From: Rhodobiaceae bacterium UBA7804
GTDB lineage: Bacteria > Pseudomonadota > Alphaproteobacteria > Parvibaculales > Parvibaculaceae
Reading direction: 5' to 3'
DNA length: 64,000 nucleotides
NCBI GenBank assembly: GCA_002480495.1
Contig: DLCG01000017.1
Span: 329,548 to 393,547, forward strand
A model generated the notes under the pieces. The model was not told the origin of the DNA and made no database searches. It saw nothing but the letters and a program-made list of their open reading frames with translations. Every line of letters begins with the position of its first letter. Positions within the stretch are counted from its first letter, which is position 1. Made by a program: the position numbers and the translations under genes. Below are positions 54,782-63,651 of the stretch, one piece after another.

Positions 54782-55975
54782 TTATAGCATCGCCGTATTT
54801 GTCGGAACGCCCAGCAGCAAACGCCCTGTGAGTTCGTAGGTCGCGTCCGATACCATCATGTGCTGGGTCGCCACATGCACATCGCGGAACTGCCGTTGCA
54901 GCGCGGAACTGCGATAGACCGAACTGCCGCCCGCCAACGTGTACATGAGATCGACGGCCTTGGTGGCCGAGCGCACGGCATGCGTCGTCGCCAGCCGCAG
55001 ATCGCGGCGATGCGCGACCGTGATCTCGCCATTCCTTGTCGCCGCATCCCAGGCTGCGTCGATCGCTTCCATGAGATAGGCACGCCCCGAACGTGTCAGC
55101 GCTTCAGCTTCCGATACATCGAGATGCGCCTTGGCGCGCAGCGCCAGCGGCTTCGACGAGCCTTGCGGGGTCTTACCGCCTGCAAGGTCGACAAGCCCGT
55201 CGATCGCACCGCGCGCAAGGCCAAGCGACACGGCGGCAATGCCGATGCCGAGCAACCCGAATGTCGGGAAGCAGTAAAGCGGACGCGGCAGGGGCTTGTC
55301 GCTGACAAGGCTCACGGCCCGCGAGGCCGGCACGAAGAGATCCGTCACCTCGAAATCCGTGCTGCCCGTGCCGCAAAGGCCCGACACGTCCCATGTGTCG
55401 TGGAGATGCACCTGATCGGCCTCGAAGATCATCATGCGGTTCTGCGGGATGCCTTCGGCGGCCATTTCGGGCTTTCCGTCATCGCCAAGGATCATGCAAC
55501 CGCCCGAAATCCACTGCGCATTGCGCGAGCCCGAACCCCATTGCCAGCGGCCCGTGACACGATAGCCTTCGACGCCCTTCTCGCTCGCTCGCACGGCCTT
55601 GCCGCGCGGCGCGAAGACGCCCGCCGTGATGGTAAGCGGATCGCCGAAAATGCGCTTCGCCTCCGAAGCTTCGAGAAAGGCCGCAACGAGACCCGAAGTC
55701 GCACCGATAAAGACGCACCAGGCCGCCGAACCATCGGCCTGTGCGATACGTTCAACCACTTTCACGAGTTCGCCCGGGTGGCTTTCAAGTCCGCCATAAT
55801 CGGCGGGGATGCAAAGCCGGTAGAACCCTGCCTCGGCAAAGCGCGTTGCAATATCCTGCGGCAGAAAACGATTTGCCTCGATCTCGGCGGCGCGCGCCGC
55901 GATCTCGGGCGCAAAACCCTCCGCCGCCGCGAGTAGGTCGGCACTCGTCTTCGTCGCTGTCTGCGTTGCGGTCAT
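54782..55975 (-). CDS. Acyl-CoA dehydrogenase-fold flavoprotein, HsaA/flavin monooxygenase type
   Basis: A 397-residue protein with the acyl-CoA dehydrogenase fold but HsaA/DszC-type features. These include RFLPQDIATRFAEAGFYRLC, YGGLESHPGELVKVVERIAQ, DGSAAWCVFIGATSGLVAAF, RVTGRWQWGSGSRNAQWISG and the C-terminal GGSSVYRSSALQRQFRDVHVATQHMM region (quoted in part: SVYRSSALQRQFRDVH). It lacks the usual catalytic Glu context of true dehydrogenases. Members hydroxylate aromatic or steroid intermediates with reduced flavin, or remain uncharacterised. It is in one unit with the gene at 55992, 16 bp away. Confidence 0.85.
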   Translation of the reverse strand: MTATQTATKTSADLLAAAEGFAPEIAARAAEIEANRFLPQDIATRFAEAGFYRLCIPADYGGLESHPGELVKVVERIAQADGSAAWCVFIGATSGLVAAFLEASEAKRIFGDPLTITAGVFAPRGKAVRASEKGVEGYRVTGRWQWGSGSRNAQWISGGCMILGDDGKPEMAAEGIPQNRMMIFEADQVHLHDTWDVSGLCGTGSTDFEVTDLFVPASRAVSLVSDKPLPRPLYCFPTFGLLGIGIAAVSLGLARGAIDGLVDLAGGKTPQGSSKPLALRAKAHLDVSEAEALTRSGRAYLMEAIDAAWDAATRNGEITVAHRRDLRLATTHAVRSATKAVDLMYTLAGGSSVYRSSALQRQFRDVHVATQHMMVSDATYELTGRLLLGVPTNTAML

Positions 55976-55991
55976 ACCGCCCTCCCGTTTC

Positions 55992-57179
55992 TCAGGCGCC
56001 GAGCTTCAGCCGGTTCGCGATATTGTTCTTCTGCATGTTGGACGAGCCGCCGACGACGGGCAGGCTCACCGCGTCGCGCATATAGCGCTCCATATCCATC
56101 TGATCGGAGAGGCCATAGGCGCCGGTGACGCGCATGCACATCTGTGTCACTTCCGCTGCGCCTTCGCAGCAGAAGAGCTTCGCCATAGACGTCTCGACCG
56201 AGCAGGACCGGCCCTGATCGGCAAGCCAGGCCGCGCTATAGAGCATGAGTCGCATGGCGCGCACTTTCGTTTGCGCTTCGGCAAGCGTGTGCCGCACGGC
56301 CTGATGGCCGGCGATGGTCCGGCCGAACTGCACACGTTCCTCAGAATAGCGCCAGGCATCGGCAAGTGCCGCTTCGGCAAGGCCGAGCGCACAGGCGGAA
56401 AGTTCGAGCTTCTCGACTTCGAGAGCCCGCCCCGCCAGTTGGCTCCATCCCTTGTTCCACATCGCCTCACCGCCAAGAATATTCGCGGCGGGGACGCGCA
56501 CATCCTCGAAGACCACATCCTTCGTCTCGACGCCGCGAATGCCGAGATGACCGAGCGGCGTGATGGTGATGCCCGGCAGCTTCGGCGGGATGAGCACGAT
56601 GGAGAGATTCTTGTACTTCTCTTCCTTGGGGCCCGTGCGCAGCAGGCAGAAGATGTAATCGGCAATATGCGCGCCGGTGCACCAGCGCTTGGTGCCATTG
56701 ATGACAAGCTCGTCGCCTTCGCGCCGCGCCGTCGTCTCTACGGTGGCAAGATCGCCGCCGACATTCGGCTCCGAAAGTCCGTAGGCGAATAGAAGATTGC
56801 CCGATGCGATGCGCGGAAGTAGCTCCTGTTTCTGAGCCTCGCTCGCGCTTTCTCCAACATTCATGCCCGCATAACAGACCGCCATGATGTAGGGGCAGGC
56901 AACGGCAACGGAACGCTTCGCAAGCTCTTCGATCACCGCCATTGTCGCATAGATGTCGACACCCGAACCGCCATGGCGTTCTTCGACCGTCAGCCCCATC
57001 ATTCCCATGTCGCCGAGCTTTCGCATTACCTCGGCTGGATAGATATTCCCCCTGTCCCATTCCCGCGCCTTTTCTCGCGGCATCTCCGCTTCGACGAAGC
57101 GGCGCGTCGTCTCCCGCAGCATGCGCACATGTTCGGGCTCGTCGAAATTGAGCGGCATGTCCGTCATCGTCGCATCCAT
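55992..57179 (-). CDS. Acyl-CoA dehydrogenase
   Basis: A 395-residue flavoenzyme with classical features: MMGLTVEERHGGSGVDIYAT, LFAYGLSEPNVGGDLATVET, VINGTKRWCTGAHIADYIFC, ALGLAEAALADAWRYSEERVQFGRTI (partly quoted: RYSEERVQFGRTIAGHQAV), and ACMRVTGAYGLSDQMDMERY-like MRVTGAYGLSDQMDMERYMR near the catalytic region. It probably oxidises a branched or cyclic acyl-CoA. The ATG lies 3 bp after the enoyl-CoA hydratase stop, so the two are coupled in one operon. Confidence 0.92.
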   Translation of the reverse strand: MDATMTDMPLNFDEPEHVRMLRETTRRFVEAEMPREKAREWDRGNIYPAEVMRKLGDMGMMGLTVEERHGGSGVDIYATMAVIEELAKRSVAVACPYIMAVCYAGMNVGESASEAQKQELLPRIASGNLLFAYGLSEPNVGGDLATVETTARREGDELVINGTKRWCTGAHIADYIFCLLRTGPKEEKYKNLSIVLIPPKLPGITITPLGHLGIRGVETKDVVFEDVRVPAANILGGEAMWNKGWSQLAGRALEVEKLELSACALGLAEAALADAWRYSEERVQFGRTIAGHQAVRHTLAEAQTKVRAMRLMLYSAAWLADQGRSCSVETSMAKLFCCEGAAEVTQMCMRVTGAYGLSDQMDMERYMRDAVSLPVVGGSSNMQKNNIANRLKLGA

Positions 57180-57182
57180 CTC

Positions 57183-57986
57183 TCAGCGCCCCGTAAAGGC
57201 GGGCTTGCGTTTTTCGAGGAAGGAGCGAACCGCTTCCTTGTGGTCCTCCGTCGTGAAGGTGAGCATCTCATAGCCGATCGACGTATCGAGGATCGAATGG
57301 GCGAGCTGTTTCAGACCGATATTGACCGACACCTTGCTGTATTTGATTGCCTGGATCGCGCCGCCGGCGAGCTTGTCTGCAAAGGCCTCGACGCGCGCAT
57401 CGAGCTCGTCATCGGGCACCACATGATTGATGAGGCCGATGCGCTCAGCCTCCTGTGCGGGCACGGGATCGCCCGTCATCAGATATTCCTTGGCGCGCGC
57501 ATAGCCGACAAGCTGCGGCCAGATGATCGCGCCGCCGTCGCCCGCCACGATTCCCGCCCGCACATGGGGATCGGCGAAACGCGCATTGTCGCTGGCGAAA
57601 ATCACGTCGCACATGAGCGCGATGGTTGCGCCAAGACCGACGGCCGGCCCCCGCACCTTGGCGATGATCGGCTTCTCGAGATCGAGCAGGGAAAAGACGA
57701 TGCGTTTTGCCTCCGCCGCATCCGGGCCCTTCTCTCCCGCTTCGAAGCCGCGCTTCATCCAGTTGAGATCGCCACCCGCGGAAAACGCCGCTCCCTCGCC
57801 TGTGAGAACGATGATGTCTGAATCGGGGTCGTCTGCAGCATCCAGAAAGATGCGCGAGAGCTCACGGTGCATCTCGCCGTCGACGGCATTCATCAGCTTC
57901 GGATTGCTGAGCGCCAGCGTGAGTACGCGGCCCTTCCGGCTGGCCTTGATTCGCGTATAGCGGCTGAAGTCGACGCTCTCCGTCAT
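57183..57986 (-). CDS. Enoyl-CoA hydratase/isomerase family protein
   Basis: A 267-residue crotonase. It shows LTGEGAAFSAGGDLNWMKRG and KVRGPAVGLGATIALMCDVI (oxyanion hole), and FADPHVRAGIVAGDGGAIIW, in which the second catalytic Glu of true hydratases is replaced by Asp-Gly, so the exact reaction is unsure. It is the first gene of the cluster 57986-53958. The gene-free 153 bp upstream hold the Ycf48-like gene's terminator and probably this operon's promoter. Confidence 0.9.
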   Translation of the reverse strand: MTESVDFSRYTRIKASRKGRVLTLALSNPKLMNAVDGEMHRELSRIFLDAADDPDSDIIVLTGEGAAFSAGGDLNWMKRGFEAGEKGPDAAEAKRIVFSLLDLEKPIIAKVRGPAVGLGATIALMCDVIFASDNARFADPHVRAGIVAGDGGAIIWPQLVGYARAKEYLMTGDPVPAQEAERIGLINHVVPDDELDARVEAFADKLAGGAIQAIKYSKVSVNIGLKQLAHSILDTSIGYEMLTFTTEDHKEAVRSFLEKRKPAFTGR

Positions 57987-58081
57987 TCTCTCCTCCCTTG
58001 CATGGCCCTGTGCAGGCTCTTGAAGGGGATTGTGACCTCAGGGCAGGCCAAAGGAAAGCGTGGCGGGGTTTGTTCCGGGTC

Positions 58082-58113
58082 AAAAAGAAACCCCGGCCGC
58101 CAGGCCGGGGTTT
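58082..58113 (-). terminator. Intrinsic terminator after the Ycf48-like gene
   Basis: The stem AAACCCCGGCC/GGCCGGGGTTT (58088-58098 and 58103-58113) has a 4-nt loop. On the minus strand it is followed by CTTTTTG. It insulates the acyl-CoA cluster from the Ycf48-like transcript. Confidence 0.9.
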
Positions 58114-58139
58114 CCGTCTGTCCTGCTCTGCGGTGCCGG

Positions 58140-59228
58140 TCAGCTGTTGTCGTCGCCGACGACAGCCGTGATCTTGGCGCCAACTTCTTCGCGCGCCTTC
58201 TCCATGTCGTCGGGCATGACCTTGGCACCGGGTTCACCGAAGACGACGATCTGGCCTTCGGGCCCGTCGGTGACGGCCGCATAACCGAGACGGTCGGCGC
58301 GCGTCACTTCGGTGAAGCTCTTGCCGGCATTCTCGCTGTAACCGACATAGCCCTGCAGGCCGACCAGAACGATCTTGCCACTACCGAGTTGCACACCGCC
58401 GGCAATCGACTTGTCGGTCCCCGTTTCGACCTTCTGCCAGGTTGCCCCCTTGTCGAAAGAACGGAACGCGTTGCCGCGCATGCCGAACACCATCACGGAA
58501 CCGTCGGCCATGCCGAAGCCGCCCCAGAAGGAACCTTCATACTGCGTCTGGATGCGGTTGAAGGTGCGGCCCTTGTCGGTCGAGTGATAGACAACGCCGA
58601 ACTCGGCAGCAATGAAGAGGTCGCCATCCTTGTCGGCGAAGAGCTTGTTGAGATGGTAATCGTCGAGAAGACCATCGCTGAGCGAGCGTTCCTCCCAGGT
58701 TTCTCCGCCGTCATTGGTCTCGACCATGAAGGAGAAGGCCCCCATGGCGAAGCCGCGGTTCTCGTTCTCGAAATAGACCGTCATGAAGGCCATTTCGGAT
58801 TCCGTGTCGTTATAGACGAGCTCCCAGTTCTCGCCGCCATCCTTCGTGCGGATGACCGTGGCATCGTGACCGACAGCGAAGCCTAGGTCCTTGTTGGCGA
58901 AGGTCACGCCCGTGAGCGTCGCCTGGGTCGGCACCGATTTGGCCTGCGTCCAGGTCACACCGCGATCGTCGGAGAGGACCACATGGCCGAATTCGCCCAC
59001 AGCGACCAGACGGTCGCCGGCATAGGTCGCATCCAGCAACAAGGACTCCGCGGCGAGTTCGGACGGCACCGCATATTCGATTTCCGTCGATGCGGCTTCT
59101 TCCTGGGCGACCGCCGGTCGCGGGCCGAGGATGACAAGGGCGAGCGCGAAGGCGCACACGCCGGCAAGGGACATAAACCGCAGACGCGGCGCCCAGTTCG
59201 AGACGATCCGGGAAATAGACGAAGACAT
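58140..59228 (-). CDS. Ycf48-like beta-propeller exported protein
   Basis: A 362-residue exported protein: a signal peptide (FMSLAGVCAFALALVILGPR... AVAQ), then repeated BNR/Ycf48 blades with S/T-x-D-x-G-x-x-W motifs. Examples are VLSDDRGVTWTQAKSVP, IRTKDGGENWELVYND, VETNDGGETWEERSL, YHSTDKGRTFNRIQ, FRSFDKGATWQKVE and YSENAGKSFTEVT. In non-photosynthetic bacteria such proteins accompany DUF1302, DUF1329 and MMPL (RND) exporters. The first two are upstream here on the same strand, but no MMPL gene is present. It has its own terminator. Confidence 0.88.
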   Translation of the reverse strand: MSSSISRIVSNWAPRLRFMSLAGVCAFALALVILGPRPAVAQEEAASTEIEYAVPSELAAESLLLDATYAGDRLVAVGEFGHVVLSDDRGVTWTQAKSVPTQATLTGVTFANKDLGFAVGHDATVIRTKDGGENWELVYNDTESEMAFMTVYFENENRGFAMGAFSFMVETNDGGETWEERSLSDGLLDDYHLNKLFADKDGDLFIAAEFGVVYHSTDKGRTFNRIQTQYEGSFWGGFGMADGSVMVFGMRGNAFRSFDKGATWQKVETGTDKSIAGGVQLGSGKIVLVGLQGYVGYSENAGKSFTEVTRADRLGYAAVTDGPEGQIVVFGEPGAKVMPDDMEKAREEVGAKITAVVGDDNS

Positions 59229-59462
59229 TACCTAGGCTCCTGCACTCGGGCGTTTCCGGCCACCGCCACTGCACCCTTCGCCGGTTCCCCCCGGGGCGGA
59301 TGCGGACGCGCGGCGCGCCTCCTGTTTTGGTTTCTTATAACGGTTTTTCGTGTTTATACCGCATATTTCCCGATCCGTCTTCGACTCTCGCGGGATTTTT
59401 CACCCCGCATCGCCGGACAAGGTTAAGAGCCGCGGACCCGATCGCACATTCTCATAACAGAA

Positions 59463-59490
59463 GGCCGGACCCCGTTTCCGGGGCCCGGCC
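59463..59490 (-). terminator. Probable intrinsic terminator after the DUF1329 gene
   Basis: The 12-bp stem GGCCGGACCCCG/CGGGGCCCGGCC has one G-T pair on the minus-strand RNA, and a 4-nt loop. A short T-rich tail (TTCTGTT) follows on the minus strand, 21 bp after the DUF1329 stop. The rest of the 282-bp spacer 59229-59510 holds the Ycf48-like leader with no other feature seen. Confidence 0.7.
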
Positions 59491-59510
59491 CTTGCCATTT
59501 CCAGTCCGCT

Positions 59511-60866
59511 TTAGCGGACGCCGAGCTGACGGATCGCGTTCGGCGTGTAGCGGTTCTTGTCCAGCTCGTCGGCGAAGTAGTTCACCGGCGGTTCTTCGTT
59601 CTGCAGCGCGAGCGCCAGGTAGCGGCCGGCCTGCAGATCGTAGACGATTTCGCCGGCGGAACCGCAGAGCGGCACGTTGTAGCGCTGGATCTGCTGGAGT
59701 TCCTGAACGCGCCAGAGCTGGCCACGGCCGTCATAAAGTTCGGCCGACGCAATCTGCCAGGCATCCTCGTCATTATGATAGACGCGGCGCGAGTAGACAT
59801 GGCGCGTATCTGGACGCAGCTTCGCCTCGAATTCCCAGACGCGGCGCAGTTCGTAACGCACCTTGTCCTGGTTCAGGTGAAGCGGGCTCAGGAAGTCCTT
59901 GTAGGGCGTGGATTCAGCCACATAGGCATTGGCCGAGATCAGGCGCTTGCTCTTGCCGAGCACGGTCCAGTCGTAGCGGTCCGGCGCACCATTGTAGCCG
60001 TCGAAGCTGTCCGACGTGGACAGACCGTCCGAGTTCGTGCCGGGATTGTCATACGCGATGTTCGGCGCACGGCGCACGCGGCGGGTACCCGGGCTGTACT
60101 GCCAGGCCTGACGGGGCTGCTTTTCGGCGTTCAGGGCTTCGTACACCAGGATCACGTTACCCGCGGCACGGGCCGGGGCGATGGTGTTCGCGATGTAGTA
60201 GAGCGAGATGTTGTCGAGGTCCTCGGCACGTTCCGCGGAGGGGTCCGACCACTGGAGAATAGCCTCGTCCTGCACGATCTGGAGCGTGTAGTCGCCGCCG
60301 CGCGTAACCGGCGCCGCCGCGAACTGGCGGACAACCTTGAAAGCGCGATAACGCAGCGTGTGGTTCCAGATCATTTCGAGCGCATTGTTCGGGATCGGGA
60401 ACGGCGAACCGAAAATGGCTTCGCTGACGCCCGAGCCGCCGCCGACGAGTTCGCCGACCGCCGCATTGCGCTTGTTGGCCTGATAGAACTTGTCCGGGAA
60501 GGCGCAGGTGCGGCGCGATTCATATACGTTCATCTTGTAGGTTGGATAGGCCTTGAGCAGGGCCTTGTAGCCCGGCGTCAGGATATCGTCGTACTGACCG
60601 GCGTTTTCACCCGTGATCGTGAACTTGACCGGATCGCTGGCGAAGGGGTCTGCGAGCTTGTCGCCCGGCTTGTAACTGACATTGCTGGGCACGGTCTGCA
60701 AGCCGCCGGTCCATGCAGGAATATCGCCGTCGCCGGCCTTTTCCGACCCCATCGGGGTGAGGTCCTGGCCCAGACGATTCACCTGGGCTTCCGGAACCTT
60801 GGCGAGCGCGCCGGTTGCGAACACGGCTGTCGCAAGGGCGGACACCAACAAGGTTGTCCTTTTCAT
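59511..60866 (-). CDS. DUF1329 exported protein (LolB-like fold family)
   Basis: A 451-residue exported protein. The signal peptide TTLLVSALATAVFATGALAK is followed by the family motifs LGQDLTPMGSEKAGDGDIPA and WTGGL, PLHLNQDKVRYELRRVWEFE and HVYSRRVYHNDEDAWQIASA. DUF1329 proteins are thought to lie in the outer envelope and to bind hydrophobic compounds together with DUF1302 outer-membrane proteins; the exact cargo is unknown. GGAGGGAA lies 5-6 nt before the ATG at 60866, which fixes the start. Confidence 0.93.
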   Translation of the reverse strand: MKRTTLLVSALATAVFATGALAKVPEAQVNRLGQDLTPMGSEKAGDGDIPAWTGGLQTVPSNVSYKPGDKLADPFASDPVKFTITGENAGQYDDILTPGYKALLKAYPTYKMNVYESRRTCAFPDKFYQANKRNAAVGELVGGGSGVSEAIFGSPFPIPNNALEMIWNHTLRYRAFKVVRQFAAAPVTRGGDYTLQIVQDEAILQWSDPSAERAEDLDNISLYYIANTIAPARAAGNVILVYEALNAEKQPRQAWQYSPGTRRVRRAPNIAYDNPGTNSDGLSTSDSFDGYNGAPDRYDWTVLGKSKRLISANAYVAESTPYKDFLSPLHLNQDKVRYELRRVWEFEAKLRPDTRHVYSRRVYHNDEDAWQIASAELYDGRGQLWRVQELQQIQRYNVPLCGSAGEIVYDLQAGRYLALALQNEEPPVNYFADELDKNRYTPNAIRQLGVR

Positions 60867-61250
60867 ATACGTTCCCTCCACTGGATTTCTTATGAGGCTT
60901 TCGGCGCCAGCTTTTGCCCTTTGGCTTTATGTACTGTTCACCGAGGCCGGTTTCCCCGCCTTACTCAAACGGGATGATAGCAAATTGGCCGAAGCTCGCA
61001 AATCGCACGCCGCGGATTCTGTGTCCTTCGCGCCTCTATTCGCCCCGATTTTCGGGCAGTTTGGCCCTTGTTTGCATTAAATCTTTTTAATGAACGGGAG
61101 TTTGCGGCCGTACCGGATTTCGATCTTGTCGTCCGTCTACGGACTATTCAGGCGGCCAGCGGTGATTCCTGACGCAGCGCAACATACAATGCCAACGCCG
61201 GCCGGTTCGCTTGCCCTCTCCATTCAAGGCGCCCGCGCATCGCGGAAATG
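60867..61250 (-). promoter_or_regulatory. Leader region of the DUF1329 gene with a 7-bp inverted repeat
   Basis: 384 bp without a gene. CATTAAA and TTTAATG (61074-61080 and 61085-61091) form a perfect inverted repeat with a 4-nt spacer, AT-rich in a GC-rich background and about 210 bp upstream of the DUF1329 start. This is a possible regulator site. No clear -10/-35 pair could be set. Confidence 0.3.
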
Positions 61251-61280
61251 AAAAAGCCCGGCGGTCGAAACCGCCGGGCT
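61251..61280 (-). terminator. Intrinsic terminator after the DUF1302 gene
   Basis: The stem AGCCCGGCGG/CCGCCGGGCT (61255-61264 and 61271-61280) has a 6-nt loop, followed on the minus strand by TTTTTC. It lies 27 bp after the DUF1302 stop. Confidence 0.92.
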
Positions 61281-61307
61281 CATTTGCTTCACACATGTTC
61301 CGAAGGA

Positions 61308-63305
61308 TCAGAACGCGTAGGAGACCGTCATCGTGACGAAATCCTTGTCGCTGGAAAAGTTCCTGTACTCGTTACCGAAACTGTTGGTGTACTGGATATT
61401 GGCACGCCAGGTATTCTGGAGATTGGCGTTGAGGCCGATGCTGATGGTCTTCTTGCCGTCGACGAAACCGGGGCCGACCGGACCGGCCGACACACCGTTC
61501 ACATCATGCGCCCACTGAAGAACCGGCGTGAGCGTCCAGGCCGTTCCGAAAGCATTGTTGTAATCCGCGGTGGCCGCGAGGCGATAACCCCAAGAACTGG
61601 ATGTCGCGTAAGCCAGTTTGCAGTCCGCAACCAGGGGGCTGGCTGCAGCCGCACCGCAGGCCGCATCGCCGAGAATCAACGCGGCGGCCAGATCGGGGTG
61701 CGTGGCTGCCGACCGCGGAGCGGCCAGCCTGTTGGTGCTGTCCGAGAGATCGGGAAGATACTGGAAGCCGACATTTGCGATCAGGATCATCAAGTCCGAA
61801 CCGATCAGGGACGGAAGGGCCGCCGACGGGTTGAGCGTGCTGATTGTCGCAAGCTGACCCGTTATGACATCGAACTCGTCATAGCCCCGGATCACGTCGC
61901 CCGGCGCATAAGCGAAGCCGGCATTCTGGCTTCCCTGGCTCAGACAGCCGGGCGGCGATCCCGCGAAGGAACAGGCGTCGATGGCATCCAGTTCGGCGGA
62001 ATTGATTTCCACGTCACTGAGCGCGAACGGCATATCGGGCGTAAACGCCATTTCGCCGGAAAAGGCCGACCCGCCGAAAAGCGGAATCGAGGTATTGAAG
62101 CTCGCGCCGATGGTTCTGACGTCATCGGGATACTGCATCAGGTAGTTCTTTGTCGCGGCCGTGGCACCCACGCCGGCCTCGAGAACCGTCAACCCGCCAG
62201 GGAGCACCGCATTTGTCGCGCAATCACCAAATGTGAATTGCCCGAAGTTGGCACACAAGGCCGCCAGGTCGGTATGCGGTCCGCCCAAGAGACCCGTCGT
62301 CGCGGCGCCGAAATCGCCAAGCGAAAACGTGCCGACCGGCACGACCAGGCTCTGCTGCGTGAAATACAGACCGAGATCCGTCCCCATTCCGAGGTTTTCC
62401 GCGTAATGCTTGATCGCCACGCCGAAGGTGCCCGTGTCGTCGCCCTCTTCGGACGCAAGCCGGGGAATCAGCACAGGACCCGGATATTCTCCGTTAAGCA
62501 TGACATATTGGCCGCCCTCGCAAGCGGCGTCGGAGGTGCTGAAGAAAGTGCCGCAGGCATCCAGCTCGGTCTTCTGCCAGCCGAACTGCCAGAAAGCCTC
62601 CACCGTTACGCTGCCCGGCAGACCGATGGACGCGAACACGGAAGGCGTCGGCATGAGCGCCTCCTTCAGTTCCGAGCCCGGCGTGCGAATGGCGGTCACG
62701 TCGATCGGCAGGAAGGAGTTGATGCCGCCCTGAATGAAGAGGCTTTCGCCCCAGTTCACGACCTGCTTGCCGACGCGAACATTCAACGGCATGCCCGAGA
62801 CGTCGAAATTTCCGTAAACGAAAGCATCGAGAATATCGAAGCTTCTGCCGCCGAAATCGCGCGCCTGGTCGCCGCGCGCCGCATCGACGAGGGGACGGCT
62901 GCCGAACCGGTTGTTCCTTGTACCGAGTTCTTCATTCACCCAGTAATCGTAGAACGCCTTGGTGCGGACGAATGCGCCGTAATTCCTCCACTGGAGATCG
63001 AAGTCGGTCGTGATCTTGACGCTTGTGGTGTACGGATCCCACTGATCGGTATTGACGTTGCCGTCATCGTTATTGATGCCCATTCCGGCGCCGTTTCCGG
63101 CAGAACAGCCTCCGTTCGGCTTCGAAACGAGCGTACAATCCTGTTTGGAGGTCCGGAACCCGGCGCCGACCGAAACCAGATTGTCGATCTGGAGATTGGC
63201 TTCCCCGAACTTGAATTCGACGGCATGAGCCGTTCCGACGGCCAGCAGCATTGCCGCACCCGTCATGCCGCCCAAAAACACTTTTTGGGCAATTCTTCTT
63301 TTCAT
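61308..63305 (-). CDS. DUF1302 outer-membrane beta-barrel-like protein
   Basis: A 665-residue exported protein. A signal peptide (GGMTGAAMLLAVGTAHA) is followed by EFKFGEANLQIDNLVSVGAG, NRFGSRPLVDAARGDQARDF, LNVRVGKQVVNWGESLFIQG and GINSFLPIDVTAIRTPGSEL, the DUF1302 pattern. The chain ends in an aromatic residue after alternating strands (KDFVTMTVSYAF), as in outer-membrane barrels. These proteins probably pass hydrophobic or steroid-like substrates. Six cysteines in the region of residues 250-450 may pair in loops. GAGGAGGA precedes the ATG at 63305. The promoter lies in the 255 bp upstream, in which nothing else was recognised. Confidence 0.92.
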   Translation of the reverse strand: MKRRIAQKVFLGGMTGAAMLLAVGTAHAVEFKFGEANLQIDNLVSVGAGFRTSKQDCTLVSKPNGGCSAGNGAGMGINNDDGNVNTDQWDPYTTSVKITTDFDLQWRNYGAFVRTKAFYDYWVNEELGTRNNRFGSRPLVDAARGDQARDFGGRSFDILDAFVYGNFDVSGMPLNVRVGKQVVNWGESLFIQGGINSFLPIDVTAIRTPGSELKEALMPTPSVFASIGLPGSVTVEAFWQFGWQKTELDACGTFFSTSDAACEGGQYVMLNGEYPGPVLIPRLASEEGDDTGTFGVAIKHYAENLGMGTDLGLYFTQQSLVVPVGTFSLGDFGAATTGLLGGPHTDLAALCANFGQFTFGDCATNAVLPGGLTVLEAGVGATAATKNYLMQYPDDVRTIGASFNTSIPLFGGSAFSGEMAFTPDMPFALSDVEINSAELDAIDACSFAGSPPGCLSQGSQNAGFAYAPGDVIRGYDEFDVITGQLATISTLNPSAALPSLIGSDLMILIANVGFQYLPDLSDSTNRLAAPRSAATHPDLAAALILGDAACGAAAASPLVADCKLAYATSSSWGYRLAATADYNNAFGTAWTLTPVLQWAHDVNGVSAGPVGPGFVDGKKTISIGLNANLQNTWRANIQYTNSFGNEYRNFSSDKDFVTMTVSYAF

Positions 63306-63560
63306 GGAGCGATCCTCCTCGATCCTCGATGGCTTCACTAACTTTGCAGCCTGGTCGGGAGGTTGAATCGGAAAGCATTTCGACTGTTCCCCCCGGTCAG
63401 TCAGCATCCCTCACCCGCTAGCCGACATTTAAAGGGAGTTTGAGTCAAGCCCATGCGTTTGAGCTGCCACACACTGGATCGATATTGATGGTTTCTATGG
63501 CATTTATGACACGGCGGTAATGTCCGCTCCGGACTGTGGAGCCCCGCCTCCCGAAAATAT

Positions 63561-63589
63561 TGCGCCGCACACTGATTATGTGCGGCGCA
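63561..63589 (-). terminator. Probable terminator after the PCu(A)C gene
   Basis: A perfect 11-bp inverted repeat TGCGCCGCACA/TGTGCGGCGCA with a 7-nt loop lies about 62 bp after the PCu(A)C stop. On the minus strand ATATTTTC follows, a weak T-tract. The remaining spacer 63306-63560 contains only a small GTCCG/CGGAC repeat (63522-63534). Confidence 0.65.
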
Positions 63590-63651
63590 GCAAATCTCGA
63601 TATCGAATCAGTTTCGGCAGAGGGCCGGTGCCCTTGGAGCCCTTGGCACCT

